A program made the position numbers and the translations under genes. Positions 25,921 to 35,060 of a DNA stretch of 53,717 nucleotides are shown piece by piece. This DNA comes from a bacterium (GTDB lineage: Bacteria > Bacteroidota > Rhodothermia > Balneolales > M1805), in contig SBGQ01000019.1 of the NCBI GenBank assembly GCA_006226965.1, positions 1-53,717 on the forward strand, written 5' to 3'. The notes under the pieces were generated by a model. It saw only the letters and a list, made by a program, of their open reading frames with translations. It was not told where the DNA came from and searched no databases. Every line of letters begins with the position of its first letter. The first letter of the stretch is position 1.

Positions 25921-27324
25921 ATGAGTACATACGAATACGTACCGGAACAACCCCTAATTAAAGGGAAGCATAATTTTAGCAGTATTACTGCATTAGTTGG
26001 CGACTTAGTGGAAAAACCAGCTCCTGCTGGATGGTACATTGCCTTTGGAATCGCCGTTACCTTATTAGCCGTTTTATTAGGCTCAATCGGATACTTGGTT
26101 TGGGAAGGAACCGGTATTTGGGGTCTAAACAATCCAGTTGGCTGGGGTTGGGCGATTGTAAACTTTGTATGGTGGGTTGGTATTGGCCATGCCGGTACTC
26201 TTATCTCCGCTATTCTTTTCTTATTCCGTCAGGATTGGAGAACTGCAATTAACCGATTTGCTGAAGCAATGACTATTTTCGCGGTTATTTGTGCTTTAGT
26301 TTTCCCAGGTATTCACGTAGGACGTATTTGGGTTGCCTATTGGATGTTCCCATTACCGAATCAAATGGGAATGTGGCCAAATTTCAACTCTCCTTTACTT
26401 TGGGACGTATTTGCGGTTGGAACTTACTTCACTGTTTCATTATTGTTTTGGTTTGTAGGCTTAGTTCCTGACTTTGCAACATTACGTGACCGTGTTAAAA
26501 GTAAAGTGGGTCGTATCGTTTACGGAATCTTCGCTTTAGGCTGGAGAGGCGGTAACCGTCAGTGGCAAAACTATGAAAAGGCTTATATGATTTTAGCCGG
26601 TTTAGCTACACCACTTGTACTTTCCGTGCACACGATTGTATCCTTTGACTTTGCCGTATCAATCGTACCCGGATGGCACACCACTATTTTCCCTCCATAT
26701 TTCGTTGCTGGTGCTGTATTCTCAGGATTTGCGATGGTATTAACACTTATGATTATTGCCAGAAAAATTTATGGCTTATCTGATATTATGAGTGATGACC
26801 ATATTGAAAAAATGAACATCGTTTTAATGACGACAGGTTCAATGGTTGGGTTTGCTTATATCATGGAATTCTTTATCGCATGGTATGGCGCTGTTGAATA
26901 CGAACGTTTCGCATTTATTAACAGAGCTTTTGGCCCATATGCTTGGGCTTATTGGACAATGATGGCTTGTAACGTATTTTCGCCTCAGTTCTTCTGGTCT
27001 AAGAAATTAAGAAGAAGCGTTGGTTTCACATTCTTCATTTCAATCGTTGTAAACATTGGTATGTGGTTCGAGCGTTTTGTAATTACAGTAACATCTCTTG
27101 CAAACGATTATTTACCGTCTGCTTGGGATTATTACACACCTACACTTTTCGATGCTTCAACTTACATCGGAACATTTGGATTATTCTTCACCTTCTTCCT
27201 TTTATTCTTGCGCTTCTTCCCTATGGTAGCTATCGCAGAGGTGAAAATGATTATGCCGCAAGCAGATCCGCATTATTATGACAAGCACGATCATGCTGAA
27301 GTAAACGAAAAACAGACTGTTTAA
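25921..27324 (+). CDS. actC: ACIII subunit ActC, NrfD-like quinol-binding membrane protein
   Basis: A 467-residue integral membrane protein with about ten hydrophobic helices, of the NrfD/PsrC family. ActC carries a quinol site on the periplasmic side, next to the Fe-S domain of ActB. '[19 protein letters not shown]', '[13 protein letters not shown]' and '[19 protein letters not shown]' are conserved features of ActC. The start ATG at 25921 follows actB by 25 nt. Proton translocation through ActC and ActF has been proposed for the complex; that is family knowledge, not seen here. Confidence 0.93.
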   Translation: MSTYEYVPEQPLIKGKHNFSSITALVGDLVEKPAPAGWYIAFGIAVTLLAVLLGSIGYLVWEGTGIWGLNNPVGWGWAIVNFVWWVGIGHAGTLISAILFLFRQDWRTAINRFAEAMTIFAVICALVFPGIHVGRIWVAYWMFPLPNQMGMWPNFNSPLLWDVFAVGTYFTVSLLFWFVGLVPDFATLRDRVKSKVGRIVYGIFALGWRGGNRQWQNYEKAYMILAGLATPLVLSVHTIVSFDFAVSIVPGWHTTIFPPYFVAGAVFSGFAMVLTLMIIARKIYGLSDIMSDDHIEKMNIVLMTTGSMVGFAYIMEFFIAWYGAVEYERFAFINRAFGPYAWAYWTMMACNVFSPQFFWSKKLRRSVGFTFFISIVVNIGMWFERFVITVTSLANDYLPSAWDYYTPTLFDASTYIGTFGLFFTFFLLFLRFFPMVAIAEVKMIMPQADPHYYDKHDHAEVNEKQTV

Positions 27325-27343
27325 ACATCGAATATCAGAAACA

Positions 27344-27883
27344 ATGGCAAATAAGTTATTTGGAATTTTAGCGGAATATGAGCACCCTGGGGCTCTTTTA
27401 AAAGCAGCTGAAAAAGTTCGTGATGCAGGTTATCAGAAATTTGATACCTACAGTCCGTTCCCGGTTCACGGAATGGATGATGCAATGGGGTTAAAAAATT
27501 CAAAATTAGGGTGGATTGTTTTAGTTCATGGTTTATTAGGATTGACTGGTGCACTCACCATGATTACATTCATGGCACACTTCGATTATCCTGTAAATAT
27601 ATCAGGTAAGCCATTTTTAAACTGGCCGGCATTTGTACCTGTAACATTTGAATTAACAGTTTTGCTTTCTTCATTTGGAGCCGTATTTGGAATGTTCTTT
27701 TTAAATGGACTTCCAAAACATCACCATCCATTATTCAATAGTTCAAACTTCTTAAGAACAACAGATGATAAATTTTTCATTTGTATTGAATCTGAAGACA
27801 CTTTATTTACCGAAGACAAGGCAACGCAATTGCTTAAAGACGCCGGTGCTGTTACAATTGAAAAGATTTACGATAACGATTGA
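27344..27883 (+). CDS. actD: ACIII subunit ActD (DUF3341)
   Basis: A 179-residue DUF3341 protein. An N-terminal soluble part with 'GILAEYEHPGALLKAAEKV' and 'KFDTYSPFPVHGMDDAMGL' precedes two membrane helices (about 60-80 and 100-122). A cytosolic C-terminal part follows, with 'FLRTTDDKFFICIES'. ActD packs beside ActC in alternative complex III and its precise role is not settled. The gene lies 19 nt after actC and 13 nt before actE. Confidence 0.93.
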   Translation: MANKLFGILAEYEHPGALLKAAEKVRDAGYQKFDTYSPFPVHGMDDAMGLKNSKLGWIVLVHGLLGLTGALTMITFMAHFDYPVNISGKPFLNWPAFVPVTFELTVLLSSFGAVFGMFFLNGLPKHHHPLFNSSNFLRTTDDKFFICIESEDTLFTEDKATQLLKDAGAVTIEKIYDND

Positions 27884-27896
27884 TTGATATTTTAGA

Positions 27897-28883
27897 ATGA
27901 AACAATCTTATACATCCCAATTATTTAAAATCCTTTTAGCCGGTATCATATTATCAGCTTGTAGAGGAACTCCAACTACTAAAGCTCCGATTCATCTCAA
28001 CCAAAACATGGACTTTAGTTACGCCTACAAAGCGCAAGAACAAAATCCATACTTTGCAGATGCAAGAGGTATGCGTCCTAAAATTGAAGGCACGATCGCA
28101 CGTGGACATTTAATCGACAATCCTACGTTACAGTTGGGTAAAGATGAAGCTGGCAAACTTGTTAAAACTATTCCTTTGAATGTTGATAAAGCTTTCATCG
28201 AAAAAGGAAAAGACAAATACAACATCTTTTGTGCACCATGCCACGGTGGTCTTGGTGACGGCAAAGGTATGATCGTATCATTTGGCTTGGTTCCTCCTCC
28301 ATCCTATCATGATGACAGGCTCAGAAATGTTGAAGACGGGCACTTCTTTGATGTAATTACAAACGGAATCAGAAGCATGTATGGTTACGAAGCTCAAATT
28401 CCTGATATAAAAGACAGATGGGCAATTATTGCATACATCAGAGCTTTACAACAAAGTCAAAATTCTACTGAAAAAGATTTAGCTGGATATACTTTATCCC
28501 AAGAAGAATTAGATCGCTATAAATCTGCAGAACAAGCGGCACAGGCTGAAAAAGAACGTGCAGCTGCAAAACTGGCTGCTATGTCTAGTGATGAATTAGT
28601 TAAAATGGGTAAAGAGTTATTTACTACCAAAACATGTAATGCTTGTCACTCTTTAGATGGTTCTAATTTAGTTGGACCAACTTTTAAAGGTGTTTACAAC
28701 CATTCTGTAGAATTTACTGATGGATCAAAGACAAAAGTTGACGATGCCTATTTAACAGAATCTATTTTAAATCCAAGTGCAAAAATCGTAAAAGGTTATG
28801 CACCGGCAATGCCAAACTTTAGAGATTTACTCACTGATGTTGAAGTAAAAGCATTAGTTGAATACATCAAAACTGTAAAATAA
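27897..28883 (+). CDS. actE: ACIII subunit ActE with an extra C-terminal cytochrome c domain
   Basis: A 328-residue lipoprotein (lipobox ILSAC, Cys 22). Residues ~40-190 are the mono-heme ActE domain, heme site CAPCH at 112-116. A charged helical linker (about 200-235) leads to a second cytochrome c domain with CNACH at 247-251, 'LVGPTFKG' and an axial-Met candidate in 'YAPAMPNF'. The second domain matches the C-terminal domain of CoxB (31317-32258) closely, including 'FTDGS', 'SILNPS' and 'AP.MP'. So this ActE is diheme. It may pass electrons directly to the caa3 oxidase. Confidence 0.9.
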   Translation: MKQSYTSQLFKILLAGIILSACRGTPTTKAPIHLNQNMDFSYAYKAQEQNPYFADARGMRPKIEGTIARGHLIDNPTLQLGKDEAGKLVKTIPLNVDKAFIEKGKDKYNIFCAPCHGGLGDGKGMIVSFGLVPPPSYHDDRLRNVEDGHFFDVITNGIRSMYGYEAQIPDIKDRWAIIAYIRALQQSQNSTEKDLAGYTLSQEELDRYKSAEQAAQAEKERAAAKLAAMSSDELVKMGKELFTTKTCNACHSLDGSNLVGPTFKGVYNHSVEFTDGSKTKVDDAYLTESILNPSAKIVKGYAPAMPNFRDLLTDVEVKALVEYIKTVK

Positions 28884-28908
28884 AACGCGGATATATTTAA
28901 ATCGAGCA

Positions 28909-30099
28909 ATGAAACACACAGAAACTCACGATTCTTACGAATTCCCTTCCGGAAGCAAGGTTGTTCAAGGTTTATTTACCATATCTGCAGCTGCTATTTT
29001 AATCAGTATTGCTGGATATTTTGTTATTGAGGATAAAGCTCAGTTTTACTTCTCTTGGTTAACTGCATTTTCATACGTTGCTAGTATTAGCTTAGGCGCC
29101 TTGGCTTTTGTTGTAATTCAGCATATAACTCGCGCAAAATGGAGTGTAGTTGTTCGCCGAATCCCAGAAGTAATTGGCTCTAACATTTGGGTATTAGCGA
29201 TTCTATTTATTCCAGTTATTCTCGGAATGCACAGTTTATATCACTGGACTCACCATGAAGCTGTTGAGGCTGATAAATTATTACAAGACAAAGCTCCTTA
29301 TTTGAACGTTCCGTTTTTCGTTATACGTAACGTTGTTTACTTCTTAATCTGGGGTTTTATTGGTTATTTCTTGTACAGTAAATCTAAAAAGCAAGATGAA
29401 ACTGCTGATCATGGTATTCAAACACAATTGCGCAGATTTTCCGGTCCGGCAATTCCGATTTTAGGCTTTAGCTTGGCGTTTGCTTCATTTGACTGGTTAA
29501 TGTCGCTTGACCCACACTGGTTTTCAACCATGTTCGGAGTTTATTTCTTCTCTATTAGTTTCCAAGCCATTTTCCCTGTAATGATTCTAATTACACTTTA
29601 TTTACGTGGAAAAGGCTTATTAACTCACACCATCAATATGCCGCATATTGAGAGTTTAGGTAAACTTTTCTTCGGATTTACTGTGTTTTATGCATACATC
29701 GCATTCTCACAATTTATGTTGATTTACTACGCAAACATCCCGGAAGAAGTGCTTTGGTTCCAACATCGTGTTGAAGGTGGATACAAATTTATTGCTTATG
29801 CATTATTGTTAGGTCGTTTTGTACTTCCATTTGTTCTCTTATTGAAAAAGAGTAACAAATCTAACTTTGGAATTTTAAAATTCACTTCTGTTTGGATTCT
29901 TTTTATACATGCTGTTGAGTTATACTGGATTATCATGCCGACACACAGTGCACATGGTGTTCATCTAAGTGTACTTGACTTCACAGCACTAATAGGAACT
30001 ATCACGCTTATGTTAGCCCTCTTCTTTCAGAAATTTTCTAAAGGAAGTATGGTTCCAAAAAACGACCCCTTTTTATCTGAATCTATCCATCAACACTAA
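28909..30099 (+). CDS. actF: ACIII subunit ActF, NrfD-like membrane protein
   Basis: A 396-residue integral membrane protein with about ten helices, related to ActC. 'HSLYHWTHHEAVEADKLLQ', 'FRNVVYFLIWGF'-like (read VIRNVVYFLIWGFIGYFL) and 'FASFDWLMSLDPHWFSTMFG' are standard ActF segments. ActF lacks the Fe-S-facing quinol site of ActC in solved complexes; its half-channels are proposed for protons. It follows actE by 25 nt and precedes a small one-TM protein by 18 nt. Confidence 0.92.
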   Translation: MKHTETHDSYEFPSGSKVVQGLFTISAAAILISIAGYFVIEDKAQFYFSWLTAFSYVASISLGALAFVVIQHITRAKWSVVVRRIPEVIGSNIWVLAILFIPVILGMHSLYHWTHHEAVEADKLLQDKAPYLNVPFFVIRNVVYFLIWGFIGYFLYSKSKKQDETADHGIQTQLRRFSGPAIPILGFSLAFASFDWLMSLDPHWFSTMFGVYFFSISFQAIFPVMILITLYLRGKGLLTHTINMPHIESLGKLFFGFTVFYAYIAFSQFMLIYYANIPEEVLWFQHRVEGGYKFIAYALLLGRFVLPFVLLLKKSNKSNFGILKFTSVWILFIHAVELYWIIMPTHSAHGVHLSVLDFTALIGTITLMLALFFQKFSKGSMVPKNDPFLSESIHQH

Positions 30100-30117
30100 T
30101 TTTTAACTGTTGCATAC

Positions 30118-30468
30118 ATGTATAACTCAAACGAACATCATACAGAAGAAGAATTGGTTGCACGCTCTATTGAAATAGGGGCAATGGAAGACCAATTAGA
30201 TGTCAAATCTTTAGCAAAATGGACTGTTATTACAATCATATTTGTGTTAGGTCTTATTTTCACCGGATTTGAATTGTATAAAGGATATTCATATAAAGTA
30301 GCTGAGGAGCTTGGAATCAATGCTCAATACAGCGACTTGATTAACGCTAAAACCTCTGTTAAAGAGCGTCTTAGCACATATGGTGTTGTAGACGAAACCA
30401 AAAAAATCTATCATATACCAATTGATAAAGCTATTGACCTTACTGTACAAGCGTATCAGTCTAAATAA
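30118..30468 (+). CDS. one-TM protein of the act operon (ActG/H-like)
   Basis: A 116-residue protein with a single central membrane helix (about 36-55), an acidic N-terminus ('HHTEEELVARSIEIGAME') and a periplasmic tail containing 'YGVVDETKKIYHIPIDKAI'. That IPIDKAI-type motif recurs, in my memory, in small proteins linked to caa3 oxidases and SCO genes of other bacteria. It may be a small accessory subunit of ACIII or of the ACIII-caa3 supercomplex, or an assembly factor. I do not assign ActG or ActH because those are not clearly homologous. It ends 11 nt before the ATT at 30479. Confidence 0.72.
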   Translation: MYNSNEHHTEEELVARSIEIGAMEDQLDVKSLAKWTVITIIFVLGLIFTGFELYKGYSYKVAEELGINAQYSDLINAKTSVKERLSTYGVVDETKKIYHIPIDKAIDLTVQAYQSK

Positions 30469-30478
30469 CAAGTTTAGC

Positions 30479-31294
30479 ATTAGGCTAAGCTTTTACTTTT
30501 TATTTGTTCTTTGTTTTATTGACGGTAGTAAAGAGTTAAGCAGAGCTCAAACTACAAATCAGTTTGCTGATGAAAAACTGGAAGCCATAGGTATAGATGA
30601 GAGACTAGGGCAAACCGTAGATTTATCAGTAAAATTTGCATTGAGCAACGGAGACAGTGTTTTACTTTCCGATTTATTGGAAGAGGGTAAACCCATAGTT
30701 TTAAATCCTGTCTATTACGAATGTCCAATGCTCTGTGGTTTAGTTCTTAATGGTTTACTAAAAAGTGCATCTAATGTTGATTGGACTCCCGGCAAAGAGT
30801 ACAACATCATCACCTTCAGTATTAATCCTGAAGAAAAGCATGAATTAGCTAGCCAAAACAGAACCTCATACATTGACTCTTTAGGAAGAACTGATGCTTT
30901 GAACGGTTGGTATTTTCTAACAGGAACTCAGGAAAATATTACGAAGCTGACAAATAGTATTGGATTCAGATTCTTCTACGACGAACTTAATAAACAGTAT
31001 TCTCACCCTGCGTCTTTAGTTATTCTAAGTCCGGAGGGAGTTATCACTCGCTATTTATATGGAATAGAATACGAACCTATTCAATTTAAAAAAGCACTTA
31101 GTGAAGCTGTTAACGGGGAAATCGGCTCTACCGTAGATAAAATCATCTTGTACTGTTTCAGTTACGATCCGGATTTAAACTCCTATGTCCCAGAAGCTCT
31201 TCAAATTATGAAGCTCGGGGGTGTGGTAATTATGCTTGGTCTAGGACTGTTTCTTGGCATTTTGTGGTTCAAAGAAAAATTTAAAACAACATAA
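30479..31294 (+). CDS. SCO1/SenC copper chaperone of the cox operon
   Basis: A SCO protein with 'YYECPMLCGLVLNG' (CxxxC) and the ligand His in 'QYSHPASLVILSPEG'. A signal-like N-terminus and a C-terminal membrane helix (GGVVIMLGLGLFLGILWF) flank the domain. SCO delivers copper to CuA of CoxB, encoded 22 nt downstream. No ATG exists in the early frame. Options are TTG at 30422, which overlaps the previous gene by 47 bp, or ATT at 30479, which starts right at a plausible signal peptide (RLSFYFLFVLCFIDG). I use the ATT (271 residues); the TTG version has 290. Confidence 0.85.
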   Translation: MRLSFYFLFVLCFIDGSKELSRAQTTNQFADEKLEAIGIDERLGQTVDLSVKFALSNGDSVLLSDLLEEGKPIVLNPVYYECPMLCGLVLNGLLKSASNVDWTPGKEYNIITFSINPEEKHELASQNRTSYIDSLGRTDALNGWYFLTGTQENITKLTNSIGFRFFYDELNKQYSHPASLVILSPEGVITRYLYGIEYEPIQFKKALSEAVNGEIGSTVDKIILYCFSYDPDLNSYVPEALQIMKLGGVVIMLGLGLFLGILWFKEKFKTT

Positions 31295-31316
31295 AACATC
31301 TATAAAATCGTAATCT

Positions 31317-32258
31317 ATGGATAAATTAGGCAGTTTATTTTTGCCACCGGCAAAATCTACAAACGCTGCAGATGTTGATGCTCTATTCGGGTTTATCAGC
31401 ATTACCAGCGTGATCATCTTTGTCGGCATTTTAATTGCTACAATAGCATTTATCATTATTTACAAGAGAAAATCAGATAATGATGTAACCTCATTAAATG
31501 ACCATAACACAACATTGGAAATTGTATGGTCTATAATACCTGTATTCTTAATTGTATATGTGTTCTATTGGGGTTTTACTGATTACTTAAAACTAAATAT
31601 ACCTCCTGCAAATGCATATGAGGTACAGGTAATTGGTCAGAAATGGAATTGGGCATTTAAGTATAACAACGGATATACTTCACCAAATGAATTACACGTT
31701 CCTAAAGGTCGCCCGGTAAAATTGGTTATGCAATCACGCGATGTTTTACACTCTTTTTATATTCCTGATTTCCGAATTAAACACGACGTTATTCCAAACA
31801 GATATACAACTGTTTGGTTTGAGGCTATTGAATCAGGTGAATCAGTAATCTTCTGTACAGAATATTGCGGAACTTCACACTCTGACATGCTTGCAAAAGT
31901 TATCGTTCATGAAGAAGAAGATTTCCAAAAATGGTTAAAAGAAAGTGGTGGTCGTCCCGCTGATATGCCTTTAGCTGATTACGGTAAAATGTTATACACT
32001 AAAAGCGGTTGCCAAACTTGCCATTCAACAGACGGCAGTAAATTAGTTGGTCCTTCTTACAAAGGCTTATTTGGAAGTAAGAAAACCTTTACTGATGGTT
32101 CATCCTTAGTTGCAGATGAAACATACATCAAAAGTTCAATTTTGAACCCAAGTGAACATGTTGTTGCCGGTTTTGCTCCGGTAATGCCTACTTATCAAGG
32201 TATTTTAAGTAACGACGACATTGACGCTATCATCGAATTTATTAAAGAACAGAAATAA
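31317..32258 (+). CDS. coxB: caa3-type cytochrome c oxidase subunit II with fused cytochrome c
   Basis: A 313-residue subunit II. Two N-terminal membrane helices (about 25-50 and 68-90) precede the CuA domain with H145, C180, C184, H188 and M191 ('FCTEYCGTSHSDM'). A C-terminal cytochrome c domain has CQTCH at 232-236 and an axial Met candidate in 'FAPVMPTY'. The fused heme defines the caa3 type. This domain resembles the extra domain of ActE in the same operon. Electrons would move from heme c to CuA and on to CoxA. Confidence 0.95.
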   Translation: MDKLGSLFLPPAKSTNAADVDALFGFISITSVIIFVGILIATIAFIIIYKRKSDNDVTSLNDHNTTLEIVWSIIPVFLIVYVFYWGFTDYLKLNIPPANAYEVQVIGQKWNWAFKYNNGYTSPNELHVPKGRPVKLVMQSRDVLHSFYIPDFRIKHDVIPNRYTTVWFEAIESGESVIFCTEYCGTSHSDMLAKVIVHEEEDFQKWLKESGGRPADMPLADYGKMLYTKSGCQTCHSTDGSKLVGPSYKGLFGSKKTFTDGSSLVADETYIKSSILNPSEHVVAGFAPVMPTYQGILSNDDIDAIIEFIKEQK

Positions 32259-32264
32259 ACAACT

Positions 32265-34004
32265 ATGAGTACATCATCAGGTATTAATGCCGACCTCGGA
32301 TTAAAACTTAAAAGATTTGTAACTCCTGATCATCCGGAAGTGAATTACGCTCAGGCTGAAAAAGGAATTAAAGCATGGTTGACCACTGTTGATCACAAGA
32401 AAATCGGACTCATGTACTTAGGTGCAATTGCGTTCTTCTTCTTTATCGGTGGTTTACTTGCGCTCTTATTAAGAGCAGAATTATGGACACCTGCTAAAAC
32501 TTTCTTGGATGCCGATGCATACAACCAAGTGTTTACTTTGCATGGTGCTATCATGATTTTCTTGGTACTTGTACCGTCTGTACCAGCTGCCTTAGGTAAC
32601 TTCTTCTTACCTATTATGGTTGGTGCCAAAGACGTTGCATTCCCGCGATTAAACTTGTTAAGTTTCTATATTTACTTAGCTGGTGCTACATTCTCTTTGT
32701 ACAGTATTGTTACCGGTGCTGTTGATACTGGTTGGACATTCTATACCCCTTATTCAGCTACAACAGGAACATCTGTTGTCTCAATGACTTTGGGAGTATT
32801 TATTTTAGGTTTCAGCTCCATTTTAACTGGTTTGAACTTCATTGTAACTCTACACAAATTAAGAGTTCCTGGTTTAACTTGGGGTAAATTACCCTTGTTC
32901 TGTTGGTCATTGTATGCAACATCTGTAATTCAGATTCTTGCTACTCCTGTATTAGCTATTACTTTGATGCTCTTAGTAATGGAAAGAACATTAAAAATTG
33001 GAATCTTCGACCCAGCTTTAGGCGGAGACCCAGTATTGTATCAGCACTTTTTCTGGTTCTATTCTCACCCTGCTGTGTATATCATGATTCTTCCCGGTTT
33101 TGGAATCATATCTGAAATCATTGCCATTTTCTCAAAAAGAAGAATTTTCGGATACTGGTTTATTGCTCTTTCTTCAATGGCGATTGCATTAATCGGTTTC
33201 TTGGTATGGGGTCACCACATGTTCGTATCAGGTCAATCAACATTATCTTCTATTGTTTTCTCCTTGATTACCTTCTTTGTTGGTATCCCGACTGGTATCA
33301 AAATCTTTAACTGGGTTGCTACCATGTATAAAGGTTCTATCAGCATGAGAACACCAATGTGGTATGCCATGATTTTCCTTTTCTTATTTACAATCGGTGG
33401 TTTTACAGGCGTAACACTTGGTACATTAAGTGTTGATGTTCACTTACACGATACGTATTACGTAGTTGCTCACTTCCATTATGTAATGATGGGTGGTATG
33501 CTTATCGCTTTCTTAGGTGGTTTACACTTATGGTGGCCAAAAATGACCGGTAGAATGTACAATGAGAGATGGGCAAACATTGCTGCTTTCTTAATTTTCA
33601 CCGGCTTTAACATGACATTCTTCACCCAATTCATTTTAGGTGCTAAAGGGATGCCACGTCGCTATTACAATTACATTGATCAATTTCAAAGTTTGCACCA
33701 ATTCTCAACAGTTGGAACTTGGGTATTAGCACTTGGCTTTACAATTATTTTGATTTACTTATTACAATCTTTAGGTAAAAAAGGTGTAATTGCTTCAAAA
33801 AACCCATGGAATGGTCGTTCATTAGAGTGGTTAACCACTACACCTCCTGTATTGGAAAATTTCACTTATACGCCAGTTGTAATTCATGGTCCTTATGACT
33901 TCCATAAACCTATTGCTGAGTTTGAATATGGAATCGAAAGCCATGGACACGGACATCATGATGCATCAGTTCATCATTCCAACGAAGAATCAGTTAACGC
34001 TTAA
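32265..34004 (+). CDS. coxA: cytochrome c oxidase subunit I, A2 type
   Basis: A 579-residue heme-copper oxidase subunit I with twelve expected helices. '[11 protein letters not shown]' has the heme a ligand, '[19 protein letters not shown]' the CuB His and cross-linked Tyr, 'WGHHMFVSG' two CuB His, and '[14 protein letters not shown]' the heme a3 and heme a ligands. The helix VI site reads YSHPAVY, without the HPEVY glutamate, which is the A2-type D-channel variant known from Rhodothermus marinus. It reduces oxygen to water and pumps protons. The C-terminus is His-rich. Confidence 0.96.
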   Translation: MSTSSGINADLGLKLKRFVTPDHPEVNYAQAEKGIKAWLTTVDHKKIGLMYLGAIAFFFFIGGLLALLLRAELWTPAKTFLDADAYNQVFTLHGAIMIFLVLVPSVPAALGNFFLPIMVGAKDVAFPRLNLLSFYIYLAGATFSLYSIVTGAVDTGWTFYTPYSATTGTSVVSMTLGVFILGFSSILTGLNFIVTLHKLRVPGLTWGKLPLFCWSLYATSVIQILATPVLAITLMLLVMERTLKIGIFDPALGGDPVLYQHFFWFYSHPAVYIMILPGFGIISEIIAIFSKRRIFGYWFIALSSMAIALIGFLVWGHHMFVSGQSTLSSIVFSLITFFVGIPTGIKIFNWVATMYKGSISMRTPMWYAMIFLFLFTIGGFTGVTLGTLSVDVHLHDTYYVVAHFHYVMMGGMLIAFLGGLHLWWPKMTGRMYNERWANIAAFLIFTGFNMTFFTQFILGAKGMPRRYYNYIDQFQSLHQFSTVGTWVLALGFTIILIYLLQSLGKKGVIASKNPWNGRSLEWLTTTPPVLENFTYTPVVIHGPYDFHKPIAEFEYGIESHGHGHHDASVHHSNEESVNA

Positions 34005-34015
34005 TTCAAATAAAC

Positions 34016-34666
34016 ATGTCGCATAATTCATCTGCCGTACAAAGCCATGTTGCTCACCACTTTGTTGATTCAGAGCAACAATTTGATGCTGCAAAATTTG
34101 GAATGTGGATTTTCCTCGTAACTGAGATTCTTTTCTTTGGAGGACTATTCGCTGCATACATTATTTATCGTGCTTGGTACCCTGACCTCTATACTATGGC
34201 ATCTACTCAGTTAGATACCACAATGGGTGCTATTAACACTGGAGTTTTAATTTTCAGTTCATTGACAATGGCTCTAAGTATTTGGGCTGCACAACACAAT
34301 GACAAAAAGAAAACAGGCATCTTTTTACTTGTTACTATAGCTTGTGCTTTTGCCTTCATGGTAATCAAGTACTTTGAATACACTCATAAATTCCATTTAG
34401 GAATTTTCCCTGGTGAAGCTTACACCTTTACAGGTATAGACCACCCAAAAGCTCACATCTTTTTCAGCATATATTACATGATGACCGGTTTACACGGTAT
34501 TCACGTAATTATTGGGATCGGTTTGATTTTCTGGTTGTGGATGAAGAATAATAAAGGTTCATTCAACAGTGCGTATTACACTCCAATTGAAATCGTTGGT
34601 TTGTACTGGCACTTAGTTGATATCATCTGGATTTTCTTATTCCCATTATTATACTTAATCGATTAA
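34016..34666 (+). CDS. coxC: cytochrome c oxidase subunit III
   Basis: A 216-residue subunit III with five hydrophobic helices. 'AKFGMWIFLVTEILFFGGLF' and 'GLHGIHVIIGIGLIFWL', then 'YWHLVDIIWIFLFPLLYLI' at the C-terminus, are the standard motifs, including the conserved Glu in 'VTEILFF'. Subunit III stabilises the proton-uptake path of subunit I. Spacing is 11 nt from coxA and 12 nt to coxD. Confidence 0.95.
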   Translation: MSHNSSAVQSHVAHHFVDSEQQFDAAKFGMWIFLVTEILFFGGLFAAYIIYRAWYPDLYTMASTQLDTTMGAINTGVLIFSSLTMALSIWAAQHNDKKKTGIFLLVTIACAFAFMVIKYFEYTHKFHLGIFPGEAYTFTGIDHPKAHIFFSIYYMMTGLHGIHVIIGIGLIFWLWMKNNKGSFNSAYYTPIEIVGLYWHLVDIIWIFLFPLLYLID

Positions 34667-34678
34667 GAGGAAATTGTT

Positions 34679-34984
34679 ATGAGTAGCGGACATCACGCAT
34701 TATCATTTAAAGTATTAATCAGCACTGCAATTGCTTTGGCTGTGTTAACAGTTATTACTGTTGCAGTACGTTCCATTCACATTCCATCTCCTTTTAACAT
34801 TATCGTAGCAATTTCAATTGCGGTTGTTAAGGCTTATTTGGTTGTGATGTATTTCATGAACTTAAGAAATGACAGCAGGTTTAACTTATTGTCATTTGTT
34901 TTCTCCGTGTTATTCCTTCTCATCTTAGTTGGATTAACCATGTTAGATACTATGTTTAGAGTTCCGATAGTTCCCGGTTTCTAA
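34679..34984 (+). CDS. coxD: caa3 oxidase subunit IV
   Basis: A 101-residue protein with three hydrophobic helices. 'IAVVKAYLVVMYFMNLRNDS' is the typical motif of the bacterial subunit IV family (COX4_pro/CtaF type). GAGGAAATTGTT upstream provides a fair ribosome-binding site. It is the last gene of the act-cox operon and is followed by a strong terminator at 34997-35046. Confidence 0.92.
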   Translation: MSSGHHALSFKVLISTAIALAVLTVITVAVRSIHIPSPFNIIVAISIAVVKAYLVVMYFMNLRNDSRFNLLSFVFSVLFLLILVGLTMLDTMFRVPIVPGF

Positions 34985-34996
34985 TCCTAGATTCAA

Positions 34997-35046
34997 ATTA
35001 CATAAATAAAAAAGGCTCCGATTGGAGCCTTTTTTATTTATGTAAT
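34997..35046. terminator. bidirectional terminator, 23-bp perfect inverted repeat
   Basis: Positions 34997-35019 and 35024-35046 are perfect reverse complements around a 4-nt loop GATT. The core is GGCTCC/GGAGCC flanked by A6 and T6. It lies between the convergent coxD and ctaA genes and works in both directions. Confidence 0.95.
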
Positions 35047-35060
35047 GTTTTATTGCTGAG

